From NCBI GenBank assembly GCA_005885515.1, contig VAWK01000004.1, forward strand, positions 1 to 49,446: DNA of 49,446 bases, written 5' to 3'. The position numbers and the translations under genes were made by a program. The stretch comes from Actinomycetota bacterium (GTDB taxonomy: Bacteria > Actinomycetota > Thermoleophilia > Solirubrobacterales > Solirubrobacteraceae). This document shows, in pieces, positions 33,078-41,830 of the stretch; within the stretch, counting starts at the first letter, position 1, and each line of letters begins with the position of its first letter. The notes beneath the pieces are model-generated. The model saw only the letters and a program-made list of their open reading frames with translations. It searched no databases and was not told the origin of the DNA.

Positions 33078-33093
33078 TTGCGAACTTTCGCAA
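33078..33093. repeat. Perfect inverted repeat, possible operator
   Basis: TTGCGAA-CT-TTCGCAA: 7-bp arms with a 2-bp spacer. It lies upstream of the zinc-ribbon gene's -10 element and just past the EF-G-like stop. The very short spacer is better for a dimeric regulator site than for an RNA hairpin. It does not match the SOS-box consensus. Confidence 0.45.
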
Positions 33094-33105
33094 CCGCGCT
33101 TGCGC

Positions 33106-35133
33106 TCAGGCGTGGGTCGCGGCGCGCTCCTCGGAGGCCTGCTCGACGATCTTCTGCGCGAGATGGCCGGGGACCTCCTCGTAGCGCAGGAACTCGAGCG
33201 TGTAGTCGCCCTGGCCGCCGGTGATCGAGCGCAGGTCGGGCGCGTAGGTGAGCATCTCCGCCATCGGCACCTCGGCCTTGATCTCGGTCATCGCGCCGCT
33301 CGGCTCCATGCCCTGCGGGCGCCCGCGGCGGCTGTTGAGATCGCCGATCACGTCGCCCACGTAGGCCTCGGGCACCGACAGCGTCACCAGCATGATCGGC
33401 TCGAGCAGCACGGGGTTGGCCTGTTCGAGCGCCTGCTTCATCGCCTGGATGCCGGCGAGCTTGAAGGCGATCTCGGAGGAGACGGGGTAGCCTGCGAGCA
33501 CGCCGCTCTCCATCGCCTCGCGCACGCCCTTCTCCACGGCGGGTATGAACGAGCTCGGGATCACGCCTCCCTTGATCTTGTCCACAAATTCGAACCCGTC
33601 GGCGGAGTCGGCCAGCGGCTCGACCTCGATGTGGCAGTCGCCGAACTGCCCGCGGCCGCCGGACTGCTTCTTGTGGCGCCCGTGCGCGGTGGCCGTGCCG
33701 CGGATCGTCTCCTGGTAGGGCACGCGCGGCGGCTTCAGCGTGACTTCCACGCCGAAGCGCTCGCGCAGGCGGTCGACGATCACTTCGACGTGCACCTGCG
33801 AGAGGCCGGCGACGATCTGATCGCCGGTCTGCTGGTCGCGGTGCAGGTCGATCGTGGGGTCCTCCTCCTGCAGGCGCCGCAGCGAGGCGAGCACCTTCTC
33901 CTCATCGCCCCTGCTCTTGGGCTCCACGGCGAAGGCCATCACCGGCGCGGGCAGCTTCAGGCGCGGCATCTCGATCGGCTCATCGCGGGAGGCGAGCCAG
34001 TCGCCGGCGCGCGTCTCCTTGAGCTTGGCCACCGCGCCGATGTCGCCGGGGCCGAACTCCTGCACGTGCACTACCTCCTTGCCGGCGAACGTGATCAGCT
34101 GGCCGATCCGCTCCTTGGCGTGCGCGCGGGTGTTGAGCACCTGGCTTTCGGCGCGCAGCACCCCCTGATACACGCGCAGCAGGTTGATTCGGCCCGCGAA
34201 CTGGTCGGCGCGAGTCTTGAACACGTATGCGAACAGCTCGGCGTCCTCGACCGGCGAGAGCTCCAGCTCGCCGACCTGGAGCGCCCCGTGCTTCACCGGC
34301 GAGGGCAGATCCTCGACGATCGCGTCCAGCAGCCGCGAGGTGCCGAGGTTGCGGGTGGCCACGCCGCACACGACGGGGAAGATTTTGCCGTGGTTGGTGC
34401 CCTCCTTGAGCGCGCCCACGACCTCCTCGTGGGAGATCTCCTCGCCTTCCAGGTAGCGCTCCATCAGCGCGTCGGAGACTTCGCACACCTCGTCCATCAG
34501 CTTCTCCCGGTACTCCTGTGCGAGGGCGGCGTGCGCGTCGGGGATCGGGATCTCGCTGAAGCCGCCCTTGGCCGCGGACTCCTGGCGGAACGCCTTCATG
34601 TCGACCAGGTCGACGATGCCCTCGATCTCGTGCTCGGCGCCGATCGGGATCTCGGTGGCGACGACGTGCGAGCCGAACGATTTCTTGAGCTGCTCGAGCG
34701 TGCGGAAGAAGTCGGCGCGCTCGCGGTCGAGCATGTTCACGAACAGCATCCGCGCGATGTCCAGCTCGGCCGCGCGCGCCCACAGCCGCGCGGTGGAGAC
34801 CTCGACGCCCATGACGGCGTTGACGACGAAGATGGCCGACTCGCACACGCGCAGCGCGCCCAGCGCGTCGGCCACGAAGCTGGGCTCGCCGGGAGTGTCC
34901 AGCAGGTTGATCTTGCGCTCGTGCCAGTCGAACGAGCTGAGCGCAGCCGAGATCGACATCTGCCGCGCCTGCTCGTCGGGGTCGGAGTCCGAGACGGTGC
35001 TGCCGTCGGGGACGGTGCCGAGGCGGGTGGTGACGCCGGCCTCGAACAGCAGCGCCTCGTGCAATGTGGTCTTCCCGGCGCCGCGATGGCCGACGAGGGC
35101 GACGTTGCGAATCCGGTCCGCAGCTGGATGCAT
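33106..35133 (-). CDS. EF-G-like translational GTPase (EF-G2 type)
   Basis: 675 residues from ATG 35133, chosen because AAGGAGAGAG lies just upstream and the family start (IRNVALVGHRGAGKTTL) follows; an ATG at 35163 overlaps the promoter. It has the P-loop GHRGAGKTTL, DTPG (G3), and NMLDRERADF in place of the usual NKxD G4 motif. The switch I region (ARQMSISAALSSFDW) also differs from canonical EF-G (RGITI). Domains II-V are present, including the domain IV segment (ATAHGRHKKQSGGRGQFGDC). It is an EF-G paralogue of unclear role, not the main FusA, which usually sits with rpsL/rpsG/tuf. Confidence 0.93.
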   Translation of the reverse strand: MHPAADRIRNVALVGHRGAGKTTLHEALLFEAGVTTRLGTVPDGSTVSDSDPDEQARQMSISAALSSFDWHERKINLLDTPGEPSFVADALGALRVCESAIFVVNAVMGVEVSTARLWARAAELDIARMLFVNMLDRERADFFRTLEQLKKSFGSHVVATEIPIGAEHEIEGIVDLVDMKAFRQESAAKGGFSEIPIPDAHAALAQEYREKLMDEVCEVSDALMERYLEGEEISHEEVVGALKEGTNHGKIFPVVCGVATRNLGTSRLLDAIVEDLPSPVKHGALQVGELELSPVEDAELFAYVFKTRADQFAGRINLLRVYQGVLRAESQVLNTRAHAKERIGQLITFAGKEVVHVQEFGPGDIGAVAKLKETRAGDWLASRDEPIEMPRLKLPAPVMAFAVEPKSRGDEEKVLASLRRLQEEDPTIDLHRDQQTGDQIVAGLSQVHVEVIVDRLRERFGVEVTLKPPRVPYQETIRGTATAHGRHKKQSGGRGQFGDCHIEVEPLADSADGFEFVDKIKGGVIPSSFIPAVEKGVREAMESGVLAGYPVSSEIAFKLAGIQAMKQALEQANPVLLEPIMLVTLSVPEAYVGDVIGDLNSRRGRPQGMEPSGAMTEIKAEVPMAEMLTYAPDLRSITGGQGDYTLEFLRYEEVPGHLAQKIVEQASEERAATHA

Positions 35134-35158
35134 TGCTCTCTCCTTGTCGGGTGCGAGC

Positions 35159-35164
35159 ACCATA
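35159..35164 (-). promoter_or_regulatory. -10 element before the EF-G-like gene
   Basis: TATGGT ends 25 nt before ATG 35133. A start about 7 nt downstream leaves a short leader carrying the AAGGAGAGAG ribosome-binding site, unlike the leaderless genes around it. Confidence 0.45.
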
Positions 35165-35301
35165 GCGCCCCCACCCCGGCCACGCCACCAGGCGCCGCCG
35201 CCGCCGCAGCGTCATTCCAGACGCCACCCGCCAGGCCGGCCGGCCATGCTCCGCGGCGCCGCCGGGCAGCGCGCGGGCCAGCCAGCAGGACCGCGCGCGG
35301 G

Positions 35302-36087
35302 TCAGTCCTCGAAGGACTCTTCCTGCATGCGCGAGCGCAGCCGCAGCACGGCCTTGGTGTGCATCTGGGAGACGCGCGACTCGGTCACGCCGAGCACCTC
35401 GCCGATCTCGCGCAGGGTGAGCGCCTCGTAGTAGTAGAGGGCGATCACCAGCTTCTCGCGCTCGGGCAGGCGGGCGATCGACTCGGCGATGCGATCCTTC
35501 AGGTCGCCCACGTCGAGCGATCTGGCGGGGTCGGGCGCGCCGGGATCTTCGATCGTGTCCATCAACGACACCTGATCGCCGCTCGAGTCCGACACGCTCC
35601 AGAGCTCGTCCAGCGCGACCATGGAGGAGTGCGAGATGGCGATCAGCGACTCGTTCAGCTCGTCCACGGTGATGCCCAGCTCGGCGGCGACCTCGGCGTC
35701 GGTGGGCGTGCGCTGCAGCGAGTTCTCTAGCTTTGCGTTCGCCCGCTCGAGTTCGCGCGCGCGCGACCGCACGCTTCGCGGGACCCAGTCCATCGCGCGC
35801 AGCTCGTCGATGATCGCCCCCTTGATGCGCATGATGGCGTAGGTCTCGAACTTGATGTCCCTCGATAGATCAAACCGCTCGATCGCCGAGATCAGCCCCA
35901 CCAGGCCGTAGGAGATGAGGTCCGCCTCCTCGACGTGCGGCGGCAGGCCGGCGGCGGTGCGGCCGGCCACGTACTTGACCAGCGGGGAGTAGGCGACGAC
36001 CAGCCGCTCGCGCACTCGCGGGTCGCCCTCGGACTTGTAGCGCCGCCACAGTTCCCGCAGCTCGATCGGCTTAACGTTGGTCTCCAG
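35302..36087 (-). CDS. WhiG/FliA-type sigma factor
   Basis: 261 residues. Region 2: LVVAYSPLVKYVAGRTAAGLPPHVEEADLISYGLVGLISAIERFD and FETYAIMRIKGAIIDELRAMDWVPRSVR; region 3: RTPTDAEVAAELGITVDEL; region 4: LPEREKLVIALYYYEALTLREIGEVLGVTESRVSQMHTKAVLRLR, all as in WhiG/FliA/SigF-like sigma-28 factors. No flagellar or sporulation genes are nearby, so the regulon is unknown. No ATG, GTG or TTG fits the family N-terminus; a CTG at 36087 has a GGGGAGG site 5-6 nt upstream, so I place the start there. It directly follows the Xer gene (14 bp). Confidence 0.92.
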   Translation of the reverse strand: METNVKPIELRELWRRYKSEGDPRVRERLVVAYSPLVKYVAGRTAAGLPPHVEEADLISYGLVGLISAIERFDLSRDIKFETYAIMRIKGAIIDELRAMDWVPRSVRSRARELERANAKLENSLQRTPTDAEVAAELGITVDELNESLIAISHSSMVALDELWSVSDSSGDQVSLMDTIEDPGAPDPARSLDVGDLKDRIAESIARLPEREKLVIALYYYEALTLREIGEVLGVTESRVSQMHTKAVLRLRSRMQEESFED

Positions 36088-36101
36088 GGTTGCCTCCCCT
36101 G

Positions 36102-37175
36102 TCAGGCCCGAGGGTGGCTGCGCGCGTAGGCGCTCTTGAGCCTGGCTGACTCTACCCGAGTGTAAATCTGGGTGCTCGACACGCTGGCGTGGCCGAGCAG
36201 CTCCTGAATGGCTCGCAGATCGGCTCCTCCGTCGAGCAGGTGCGTGGCGAAGCTGTGCCTGAGCGCGTGTGGCGAGATCGCGCCTGCGCCGCGCTCGCCG
36301 AGCGCGCCGGCGTGCGCGATCCAGGCCGCGAGCCTGCGGCGCACGTCGCTCGTGCCGAGCGGGCGGCCGGTCTTGGACAGGAACAGGGCCTCCGCGGCGC
36401 CTGAGGGCGGCGCCGCTGCGGCCGGGCTGGCCGCGTGCCGGCCGGCCCCGCCCCTGGCGGAGGCCGGGCTGGCGGCCAGCGCCGGGCGCGCCCGCTCCAG
36501 GTAGGAGCGCACGGCGGCCATCGCCGGCTCGCCCACCGGCACGAAGCGCGTCTTGCGACCCTTGCCCTCGACCCGCAGCTGCTCGCCGTCGTGGTCGACG
36601 TCGCTGCACCTCAGCGTCACCAGCTCCTCGGCGCGCAGTCCGCACGCGTAGGCGAGCTCGAACATCGCCCGGTCGCGCACCTGCAACGCGCCGCCGGCCG
36701 GGATCGAGTTCAGCAGCTGTGCCGCCTCGCGCGCGCTCAACACGCGCGGCAGGTGCGAGGGCCGCCGCGGCGTGGACACCAGCTCGGCCGGGTTTTCCCC
36801 GATCAGCCCGTGCTCGCGCTGGCTGGCGAACAGGGCGCGGATGGCGGCCAGCTTGCGCGCGGTCGTCCTGGCCGCGGCTCCGCGCGCGGACAGCTCGGCG
36901 ACGTAGCGGCGCACCTCCTTGGCGCTGACCTCGCCTGGCGCCCAGCCGCGGGAGCTGGCCCAGCGCGCGAATCCTTGCACGTCGCCAGCATAGGCGCGGC
37001 GCGTGCGCTCGGCGGCATCGCGCCGGCGGAGGTCGTGCTCGAGCAGCTCCAGCGCCGCGGCCCAGGCGCACTCGGCGGGCGACGGGGCCCGCGGGCGATC
37101 GTCATCGGGCGCCAGCTGAGCTCTCCGTCGCCCGGCGTCCGGGTGGCCGCGGTCGGGCTGTGCGTTGGAGGCCAC
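36102..37175 (-). CDS. XerC/XerD-type tyrosine recombinase
   Basis: 357 residues from GTG 37175; the start is uncertain because the first 45 residues are unassigned. The N-terminal SAM-like domain (LELLEHDLRRRDAAERTRRAYAGDVQGFARWA) is followed by the catalytic domain with ACGLRAEELVTL (Arg I), KGRKTRFVPVG (Lys), ISPHALRHSFATHLLDGGAD (His-x2-Arg), LLGHASVSSTQIYTRV (His, nucleophilic Tyr). An Ala/Gly/Ser-rich insertion of about 30 residues lies between the Lys and His-Arg motifs. Such enzymes resolve chromosome dimers at dif; no dif site is recognisable nearby. A neighbouring sigma-factor gene suggests ordinary chromosomal context rather than a phage. Confidence 0.92.
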   Translation of the reverse strand: MASNAQPDRGHPDAGRRRAQLAPDDDRPRAPSPAECAWAAALELLEHDLRRRDAAERTRRAYAGDVQGFARWASSRGWAPGEVSAKEVRRYVAELSARGAAARTTARKLAAIRALFASQREHGLIGENPAELVSTPRRPSHLPRVLSAREAAQLLNSIPAGGALQVRDRAMFELAYACGLRAEELVTLRCSDVDHDGEQLRVEGKGRKTRFVPVGEPAMAAVRSYLERARPALAASPASARGGAGRHAASPAAAAPPSGAAEALFLSKTGRPLGTSDVRRRLAAWIAHAGALGERGAGAISPHALRHSFATHLLDGGADLRAIQELLGHASVSSTQIYTRVESARLKSAYARSHPRA

Positions 37176-37232
37176 GAGCGCTACTTCGCCCCCCGCGGCG
37201 CGCGCCCTGCCGGGCCGGGCACGCGCGGGCGA

Positions 37233-37238
37233 TAGATT
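37233..37238 (+). promoter_or_regulatory. -10 element before the alpha/beta-hydrolase gene
   Basis: TAGATT ends 8 nt before ATG 37247; no ribosome-binding site, consistent with a leaderless transcript. Confidence 0.45.
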
Positions 37239-37246
37239 GCCTGTGC

Positions 37247-38185
37247 ATGGCGACGACACCGCTGAGCGGATATGACCGCGCCGGCAGCGCGCAGCAGGCG
37301 CTCGCGTACGGGCCGACGGGGCGCTCGCCCTGGCTCGAGGTCGATTGGCGCCGTCACCAGCGCTGGCTGAGCGTGGACGGCCAGGCGGTGAACACGATCG
37401 AGCTCGGCGAGGGGCGGCAGCCGATCGTGTTCGTGCACGGCCTGTCGGGCTCGTGGCCCAACTGGCTCGAGCAGCTGCCGGTGCTGGCGCGCGATCACCG
37501 CGTGCTGGCGCTGGATCTGCCGGGCTTCGGCCATTCGCCGATGCCCGCAAGCGAGATCTCGATCCCCGGTTACGCGCGCCTGCTCGACGGCCTGCTCGCG
37601 CAGCGCGGGATCGACGCGGCGGTGGTGGTGGGCAGCTCGATGGGGGGACTCATCGGCGCGGAGCTGGCGATCTCCTTCCCCCAGCGCGTGGAGCGGCTGG
37701 TGCTGGTGTCGGCGGTGGGTCTGTCCACCTACAACGAGCCGCGTGCCACTCGCGCGATCCCGGCGCTGCGCCGGTTGGAGCGCATTCTCGCGGGCACCAC
37801 GGCGTGGGTGGCATCGCACGCCGATGCGGCCACGCGGCGGCCGCGCCTGCGCGACGCGACGCTGAGCGTGGTCGTACGCCACCCGGGCCGTCTGCCGGCG
37901 GCGCTTGCGGCCGAGCAGGTGCGTGGCGGGGGGACGCCCGGCTTCTTGCGCGCGCTGCAGGCGCTGCTGGGTTACGACATACGCGCGCGTTTGCCCGAGA
38001 TCGCCTGCCCCACGCTGATCGTGTGGGGCGATCGCGATCTGCTGATCAGCGTGCGCGACGCCGACGTGTTCGCGGAGCTGATCCCGGACTCGCGCAAGGT
38101 GATCTACGAGGACACGGGCCACCTGGCGATGCTGGAGCGCCCGCAGGCGTTCAACGCGCTGCTGAAAGAGTTCCTGGCCGAGTAG
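37247..38185 (+). CDS. Alpha/beta-hydrolase
   Basis: 312 residues. The nucleophile elbow is VVGSSMGGLIGAELA (G-x-S-x-G, Ser about 128), the acid is in LIVWGDRDLLIS, and the His is in YEDTGHLAMLERP. The oxyanion region is VFVHGLSGSWPNW and LDLPGFGHSPMP. This is the standard soluble esterase/haloperoxidase-like fold and could be a lipase, a ring-cleavage hydrolase or a carboxylesterase; the substrate is not readable. It is divergent from the Xer gene and convergent with ilvD, with only 4 bp between stops. Confidence 0.93.
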   Translation: MATTPLSGYDRAGSAQQALAYGPTGRSPWLEVDWRRHQRWLSVDGQAVNTIELGEGRQPIVFVHGLSGSWPNWLEQLPVLARDHRVLALDLPGFGHSPMPASEISIPGYARLLDGLLAQRGIDAAVVVGSSMGGLIGAELAISFPQRVERLVLVSAVGLSTYNEPRATRAIPALRRLERILAGTTAWVASHADAATRRPRLRDATLSVVVRHPGRLPAALAAEQVRGGGTPGFLRALQALLGYDIRARLPEIACPTLIVWGDRDLLISVRDADVFAELIPDSRKVIYEDTGHLAMLERPQAFNALLKEFLAE

Positions 38186-38189
38186 CGCC

Positions 38190-39875
38190 TCAGCGCGCCA
38201 CGGCTCCCTCGGCCGCGCTGCCGACTAGCTTGGCGTACTTTTGGATCGCCAGCTCGACGTGGTTCGGCGGGCTCGGCGCGTACGCCGACAGCCGCTCGGC
38301 GAGCTCCTGCTCTGACAGGTCCACGTCGATGCGCCGGGAGTCGACGTCGATGATCACCCGATCGCCGTCCTCGAGCGCCGCGATCGGCCCGCCCCTGGCC
38401 GCCTCGGGCGCGATGTGCGCGGCCATCAAGCCGTGCGTGGCGCCCGAGAAGCGCCCGTCGGTGATGAGCGCCACCGATTCGCCCCGCCCCTCGCCCACGA
38501 GCGCCGCGGTGACGGCGAGCATCTCGCGCATGCCCGGCCCTCCGGCCGGTCCCTCGTTGCGGATCACCACCACGTCGCCCTCCTCGATCTGATCGGCGAG
38601 CACAGCGGCCATGGCCGCCTCCTCGCGCTCGAAGACGCGCGCGGGACCGGTGTGCTGGCGTCGCTCGTGTCCGGCGAGCTTGACGACGCAGCCTTCGGGA
38701 GCGAGGTTTCCGCGCAGGATCGCAAAGCCGCCGGTGGGCTGCAGGGGATCGTCCAGCGGCCGCACGACCCGCTGGCCCTCGGTCTCCGGCGCCTCGGCGG
38801 CGTGTTCGCCGATCGTGCGCCCGGTGACCGTCTCCGCATCGCTGTTGAGAACGCCGGCCTGCAGCATGCGCTTGAGCACCAGCGGCACGCCGCCCGCCTC
38901 ATACAGGTCGGTGGCGACGTACTGGCCGCCGGGCTGCAGATCGCACAGCAGCGGCGTGCGCTCGGAGATCGCGTCGAACTCGTCGATCTGCAGCGGCACT
39001 CCCATTTCCCTGGCGACGGCGAGCAGGTGAAGCACGCCGTTTGTCGAGCCGCCGCTCATCGCAACGGCGGCGATCGCGTTCTCGAGCGCCGGCTTGGTGA
39101 CGATCTCGCTGGGGCGCTGGCCGCGGCGCAGGACGTCCATCACCAGTTCGCCGCACTCGCGCGCAACCTCGAGCTTGCGGCCGTCTTCTGCGGGGACCAT
39201 CGAAGAGCCCGCCGGCGAGATGCCCAGGGCCTCGAAGACCATCGCCATGGTGTTGGCGGTGAACTGCCCTCCGCACGCCCCCGCGCCGGGCGAGGCGACC
39301 TCCTCCAGTTCGTGCAGCTCGGCCTCGGTGATCTTGCCGGCGGCATACGAGCCGACGGCCTCGAACACCTGCATCACGGTGACGTCGTGCCCCTTGAAGT
39401 GCCCGGGCCGGATCGAGCCGCCGTACAGCATCAGTCCGGGTATGTCCAGGCGCGCCAGCGCCATCACCGAGCCGGGGATGGTCTTGTCGCAGCCGGAGAT
39501 GGCGATGAGCGCGTCGAAGTCGTGCGCCGAGGCGACCAGCTCGATCGAGTCGGCGATCAGCTCGCGCGAGACCAGCGAGGCGCGCATGCCGGGCGTGCCC
39601 ATCGTGATGCCGTCGGAGATCGCGATCGTGTTGAGCTCCATCGGCGTGCCGCCGGCGGCGCGAATGCCTTCCTTGACCTTGGCGGCCAGGACGCGGTGGT
39701 TGAAGTTGCAGGGCATGGTCTCGATCCACGAGTGCGCGACACCGACGATCGGCTTTTGAAGATCCTCGGCGGAGTAGCCGATTCCGTGCAGGTAGGCGCG
39801 CGCGGCTGCCCGCTGCGGCCCCTCGGTGAGGGCGCGGCTGCGGTGCTTGACGTCGAACTGGGCGCCGTTGCTCAC
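38190..39875 (-). CDS. ilvD: Dihydroxy-acid dehydratase
   Basis: 561 residues from GTG 39875, which overlaps the stop of the preceding gene (GTGA). Iron-sulphur-ligand cysteines appear in [22 protein letters not shown] and [16 protein letters not shown]; other IlvD/Edd signatures are [17 protein letters not shown] and [14 protein letters not shown]. It makes the 2-keto acids of valine, isoleucine and leucine synthesis from the dihydroxy acids. The lack of Edd-specific neighbours and the [20 protein letters not shown] start fit IlvD. No other branched-chain genes are adjacent. Confidence 0.96.
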   Translation of the reverse strand: MSNGAQFDVKHRSRALTEGPQRAAARAYLHGIGYSAEDLQKPIVGVAHSWIETMPCNFNHRVLAAKVKEGIRAAGGTPMELNTIAISDGITMGTPGMRASLVSRELIADSIELVASAHDFDALIAISGCDKTIPGSVMALARLDIPGLMLYGGSIRPGHFKGHDVTVMQVFEAVGSYAAGKITEAELHELEEVASPGAGACGGQFTANTMAMVFEALGISPAGSSMVPAEDGRKLEVARECGELVMDVLRRGQRPSEIVTKPALENAIAAVAMSGGSTNGVLHLLAVAREMGVPLQIDEFDAISERTPLLCDLQPGGQYVATDLYEAGGVPLVLKRMLQAGVLNSDAETVTGRTIGEHAAEAPETEGQRVVRPLDDPLQPTGGFAILRGNLAPEGCVVKLAGHERRQHTGPARVFEREEAAMAAVLADQIEEGDVVVIRNEGPAGGPGMREMLAVTAALVGEGRGESVALITDGRFSGATHGLMAAHIAPEAARGGPIAALEDGDRVIIDVDSRRIDVDLSEQELAERLSAYAPSPPNHVELAIQKYAKLVGSAAEGAVAR

Positions 39876-40507
39876 GCGGCAGGCACACCCTCGGCCTGCC
39901 GACCGGCCGCCACCGGCCGGCCCCCCGCGCGCTCCCGCTCCCATCGCGCCAGGCGCTGCAGGTCGCGGCGGATCAGATCGGGATCGATCTGACGTCCGGG
40001 CAGGTGCATGTTGGCGCCGTTGATGAGGCCACGCTCGTCGGCGGTCAGCGCCATCCACTTGGCCAGCACGTCATCGGAGTCGGGCAGCCGCGAGCTGCCG
40101 TATGGCTTGGAGTGATCGGGGAACGCAACGCAGTACTCGTTGAGCAGCGCGCCGGTGTGGGGCACGAAGGCGACGATCGGCCGGTGCGGGTAGATCAGAT
40201 ACGCGTACGCGGCGCCGGGCCCGTCGCGATCGCCGAGCCGGCCCCACACGCGCAGGAACCCGAGGTCGCGGTACATCGCCCAGTCCTCGGGCTCGATGCA
40301 CGATCGCAGCAGCTCGCGCGCGCGATGCTCAGCGCGCAGCTCGCGGCCGGGGTCATACGCGACCAGCGCGGGGCCGCGCAGCGACGCGTGCCGGCGCGCA
40401 CGCCAGGAGCCGAGCGCCGCCTTGGCCAGCTCCGTCGCCCGCGGCCGGCCGAGCTCGCAAAGCAACGCGACGAGCACGACCGCCGCGGTGCCCAGCGCGA
40501 GCGCCAC
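39872..40507 (-). CDS. Hypothetical protein with N-terminal membrane segment
   Basis: 211 residues from GTG 40507. One hydrophobic N-terminal helix ([19 protein letters not shown]) and a soluble domain of about 180 residues with conserved-looking aromatic patches ([29 protein letters not shown], then [14 protein letters not shown]). No family assigned. It overlaps ilvD by GTGA, so the two are probably cotranslated, although a metabolic link is not evident. Confidence 0.7.
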   Translation of the reverse strand: MALALGTAAVVLVALLCELGRPRATELAKAALGSWRARRHASLRGPALVAYDPGRELRAEHRARELLRSCIEPEDWAMYRDLGFLRVWGRLGDRDGPGAAYAYLIYPHRPIVAFVPHTGALLNEYCVAFPDHSKPYGSSRLPDSDDVLAKWMALTADERGLINGANMHLPGRQIDPDLIRRDLQRLARWERERAGGRPVAAGRQAEGVPAA

Positions 40508-40509
40508 GA

Positions 40510-40815
40510 CTAGAGAGCTGTCCGCTTTGCGCTGCTCGCGCCCGGCGAGGCTCCACGCGCGGCCGGCGCGGCCCCACCCGCAGCCCTGGGGAAGAAGATC
40601 ACGCGCTCGGCGTCGCGCGGCACGTCATCAAAGCTCTTCACCAGCTCGGCCTCGCGGCGGCCATCACGGCTCGCGGTCGGAACGGCGGCCCACAGGCCGG
40701 CGTCGAGCTCGCGGCGGAACGCCTCGATCAGCTCGCGTTCCTGCTCGGGCACCTCGATGTCCCCCTCGGCGAGCAGGATCTCCCCATGACCCGGCTTGAG
40801 GCGCAGCAACTTCAT
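40510..40815 (-). CDS. Small hypothetical protein
   Basis: 101 residues from ATG 40815. The first 75 are mixed alpha/beta (MKLLRLKPGHGEILLAEGDI through DDVPRDAERVIFFPRA), the rest Ala/Pro-rich and probably disordered. CATAAT ends 9 nt before the start, a plausible -10. It ends 2 bp before the start of the membrane-anchored gene leading into ilvD, so the three may form an operon. No function assigned. Confidence 0.6.
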   Translation of the reverse strand: MKLLRLKPGHGEILLAEGDIEVPEQERELIEAFRRELDAGLWAAVPTASRDGRREAELVKSFDDVPRDAERVIFFPRAAGGAAPAARGASPGASSAKRTAL

Positions 40816-40852
40816 CGCCCGAGGATTATGACAAACACGTGCCGCCGAACTC

Positions 40853-41701
40853 TCAGGCCAGGCGCATGCGCGCGAGGTCGAGAACGTCGACCGGGCCGGC
40901 GCCGGCGCCCAGATCGCGCAGGCCGCGGCCGATCGCGGCGCCCGCGAGAGCGCGCGCCGTGCGCGCGGCCTGCAGGCGAGAATGGCCCAGCGCGAGCTGC
41001 GCCGCGAGCACTGAGGAATGCGTGCAGCCCGAGCCGTGCGCCGCGCCGTCGGGGTGATGCTGGCCGGTGAGCGTGACGATGCCGGCCTCGTCATCGGCGT
41101 CGAGCAGCAGGTCGACCGTGCGCGCGCGGTGCCCGCCGGTGAGCACCACGCAGCGCGGCCCCTGCGCGAGCACGGCACGGATCAGCTGCTCCGCTTCTGC
41201 CTGCTCGGCGCCGCTGTCGCCGTCACTCCGCGACCCCCGGCGCTCGGCGGGTCCGCCGGCGAGGGCGCGCGCCTCGGGCAGGTTGGGGGTGAGCACGGTT
41301 GCGCGCGGCAGGATCTCTTCGATCAACACGCGCCGGGCGTCTGGCTCGAGCAGCTCGGCGCCGGACTCGGCGACCATCACGGGGTCGACCACGACCGGCG
41401 TGTCGGCGGGCAGCTCACGCAGCGCGCGCGCCACCGCGCGCGCGGTCTGGGCCGTGCCGAGCATGCCGACCTTGACCGCGTCGGCGCCGATGTCGCCGAG
41501 CACGGCGCGCACCTGGGCGAGGATGACCTCGGGCGGCAGCGGGTGGATGGCGCTCACGCCGACGGTGCTCTGCGCGGTGATCGCGGTGATCGCGCAGGTG
41601 CCGTGCACGCCGCAGCGGGCGAACGCCTTCAGATCGGCCTGAATGCCGGCGCCGCCGCCGGAGTCCGAGCCGGCGATCGCGAGCGCGGTGCGCGGCGTCA
41701 T
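40853..41701 (-). CDS. thiD: Hydroxymethylpyrimidine (phosphate) kinase ThiD
   Basis: 282 residues, a ribokinase-fold enzyme with ALAIAGSDSGGGAGIQADLKAFA (HMP site), VKVGMLGTAQT, VVDPVMVAESGAELL, ATVLTPNLPEARAL and HGSGCTHSSVLAAQLALG (anion hole and catalytic region). It phosphorylates HMP and HMP-P in thiamine synthesis. A short insertion (ERRGSRSDGDSGAEQAEAE) sits mid-protein. No other thi gene or TPP riboswitch is visible. A GGCGGGAGGG ribosome-binding site precedes the ATG, and a 28-codon ORF lies 17 bp upstream. Confidence 0.95.
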   Translation of the reverse strand: MTPRTALAIAGSDSGGGAGIQADLKAFARCGVHGTCAITAITAQSTVGVSAIHPLPPEVILAQVRAVLGDIGADAVKVGMLGTAQTARAVARALRELPADTPVVVDPVMVAESGAELLEPDARRVLIEEILPRATVLTPNLPEARALAGGPAERRGSRSDGDSGAEQAEAEQLIRAVLAQGPRCVVLTGGHRARTVDLLLDADDEAGIVTLTGQHHPDGAAHGSGCTHSSVLAAQLALGHSRLQAARTARALAGAAIGRGLRDLGAGAGPVDVLDLARMRLA

Positions 41702-41718
41702 CCCTCCCGCCCCGCCTC

Positions 41719-41805
41719 CTACGCCGACAGCCCTACGGCGTCGACCGCCTCGTGCCAGCTGACGGCGAACGACCTTCTGACGATCTCCACGTTGTCCTGC
41801 GCCAT
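41719..41805 (-). pseudogene. 28-codon SnoaL-like remnant (N- and C-terminal ends fused)
   Basis: The ORF reads MAQDNVEIVRRSFAV followed by SWHEAVDAVGLSA and a stop. The first part is a typical SnoaL-like N-terminus ('M-x-x-x-NVEIVRR-F'); the second resembles the C-terminal end of the same family ('EALEAVGLS'). The middle of about 100 residues is gone, in frame, as if by an internal deletion. It could also be a leader peptide upstream of thiD that merely looks similar. A GGGAG sequence precedes the ATG. Confidence 0.5.
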
Positions 41806-41830
41806 CTCCCGCCCAGTATCGCGCAGCCGG

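Noticed and set aside
33078-33093. A second SOS box
   Set aside because: The arms read TTGCGAA/TTCGCAA and lack the CGAAC...GTTCG arrangement and spacing.
33100-35730. An 876-codon plus-strand frame opposite the EF-G-like gene
   Set aside because: Same effect of GC-rich codon use; the minus-strand product is a full translational GTPase.
36102-37175. Xer gene as part of a prophage or integrative element
   Set aside because: Neighbours are housekeeping genes (sigma factor, hydrolase, ilvD), base composition is even, and no flanking direct repeats or phage genes are visible.
41702-41830. TPP riboswitch upstream of thiD
   Set aside because: None of the conserved TPP aptamer blocks is present; the stretch contains the 28-codon SnoaL-like ORF instead.
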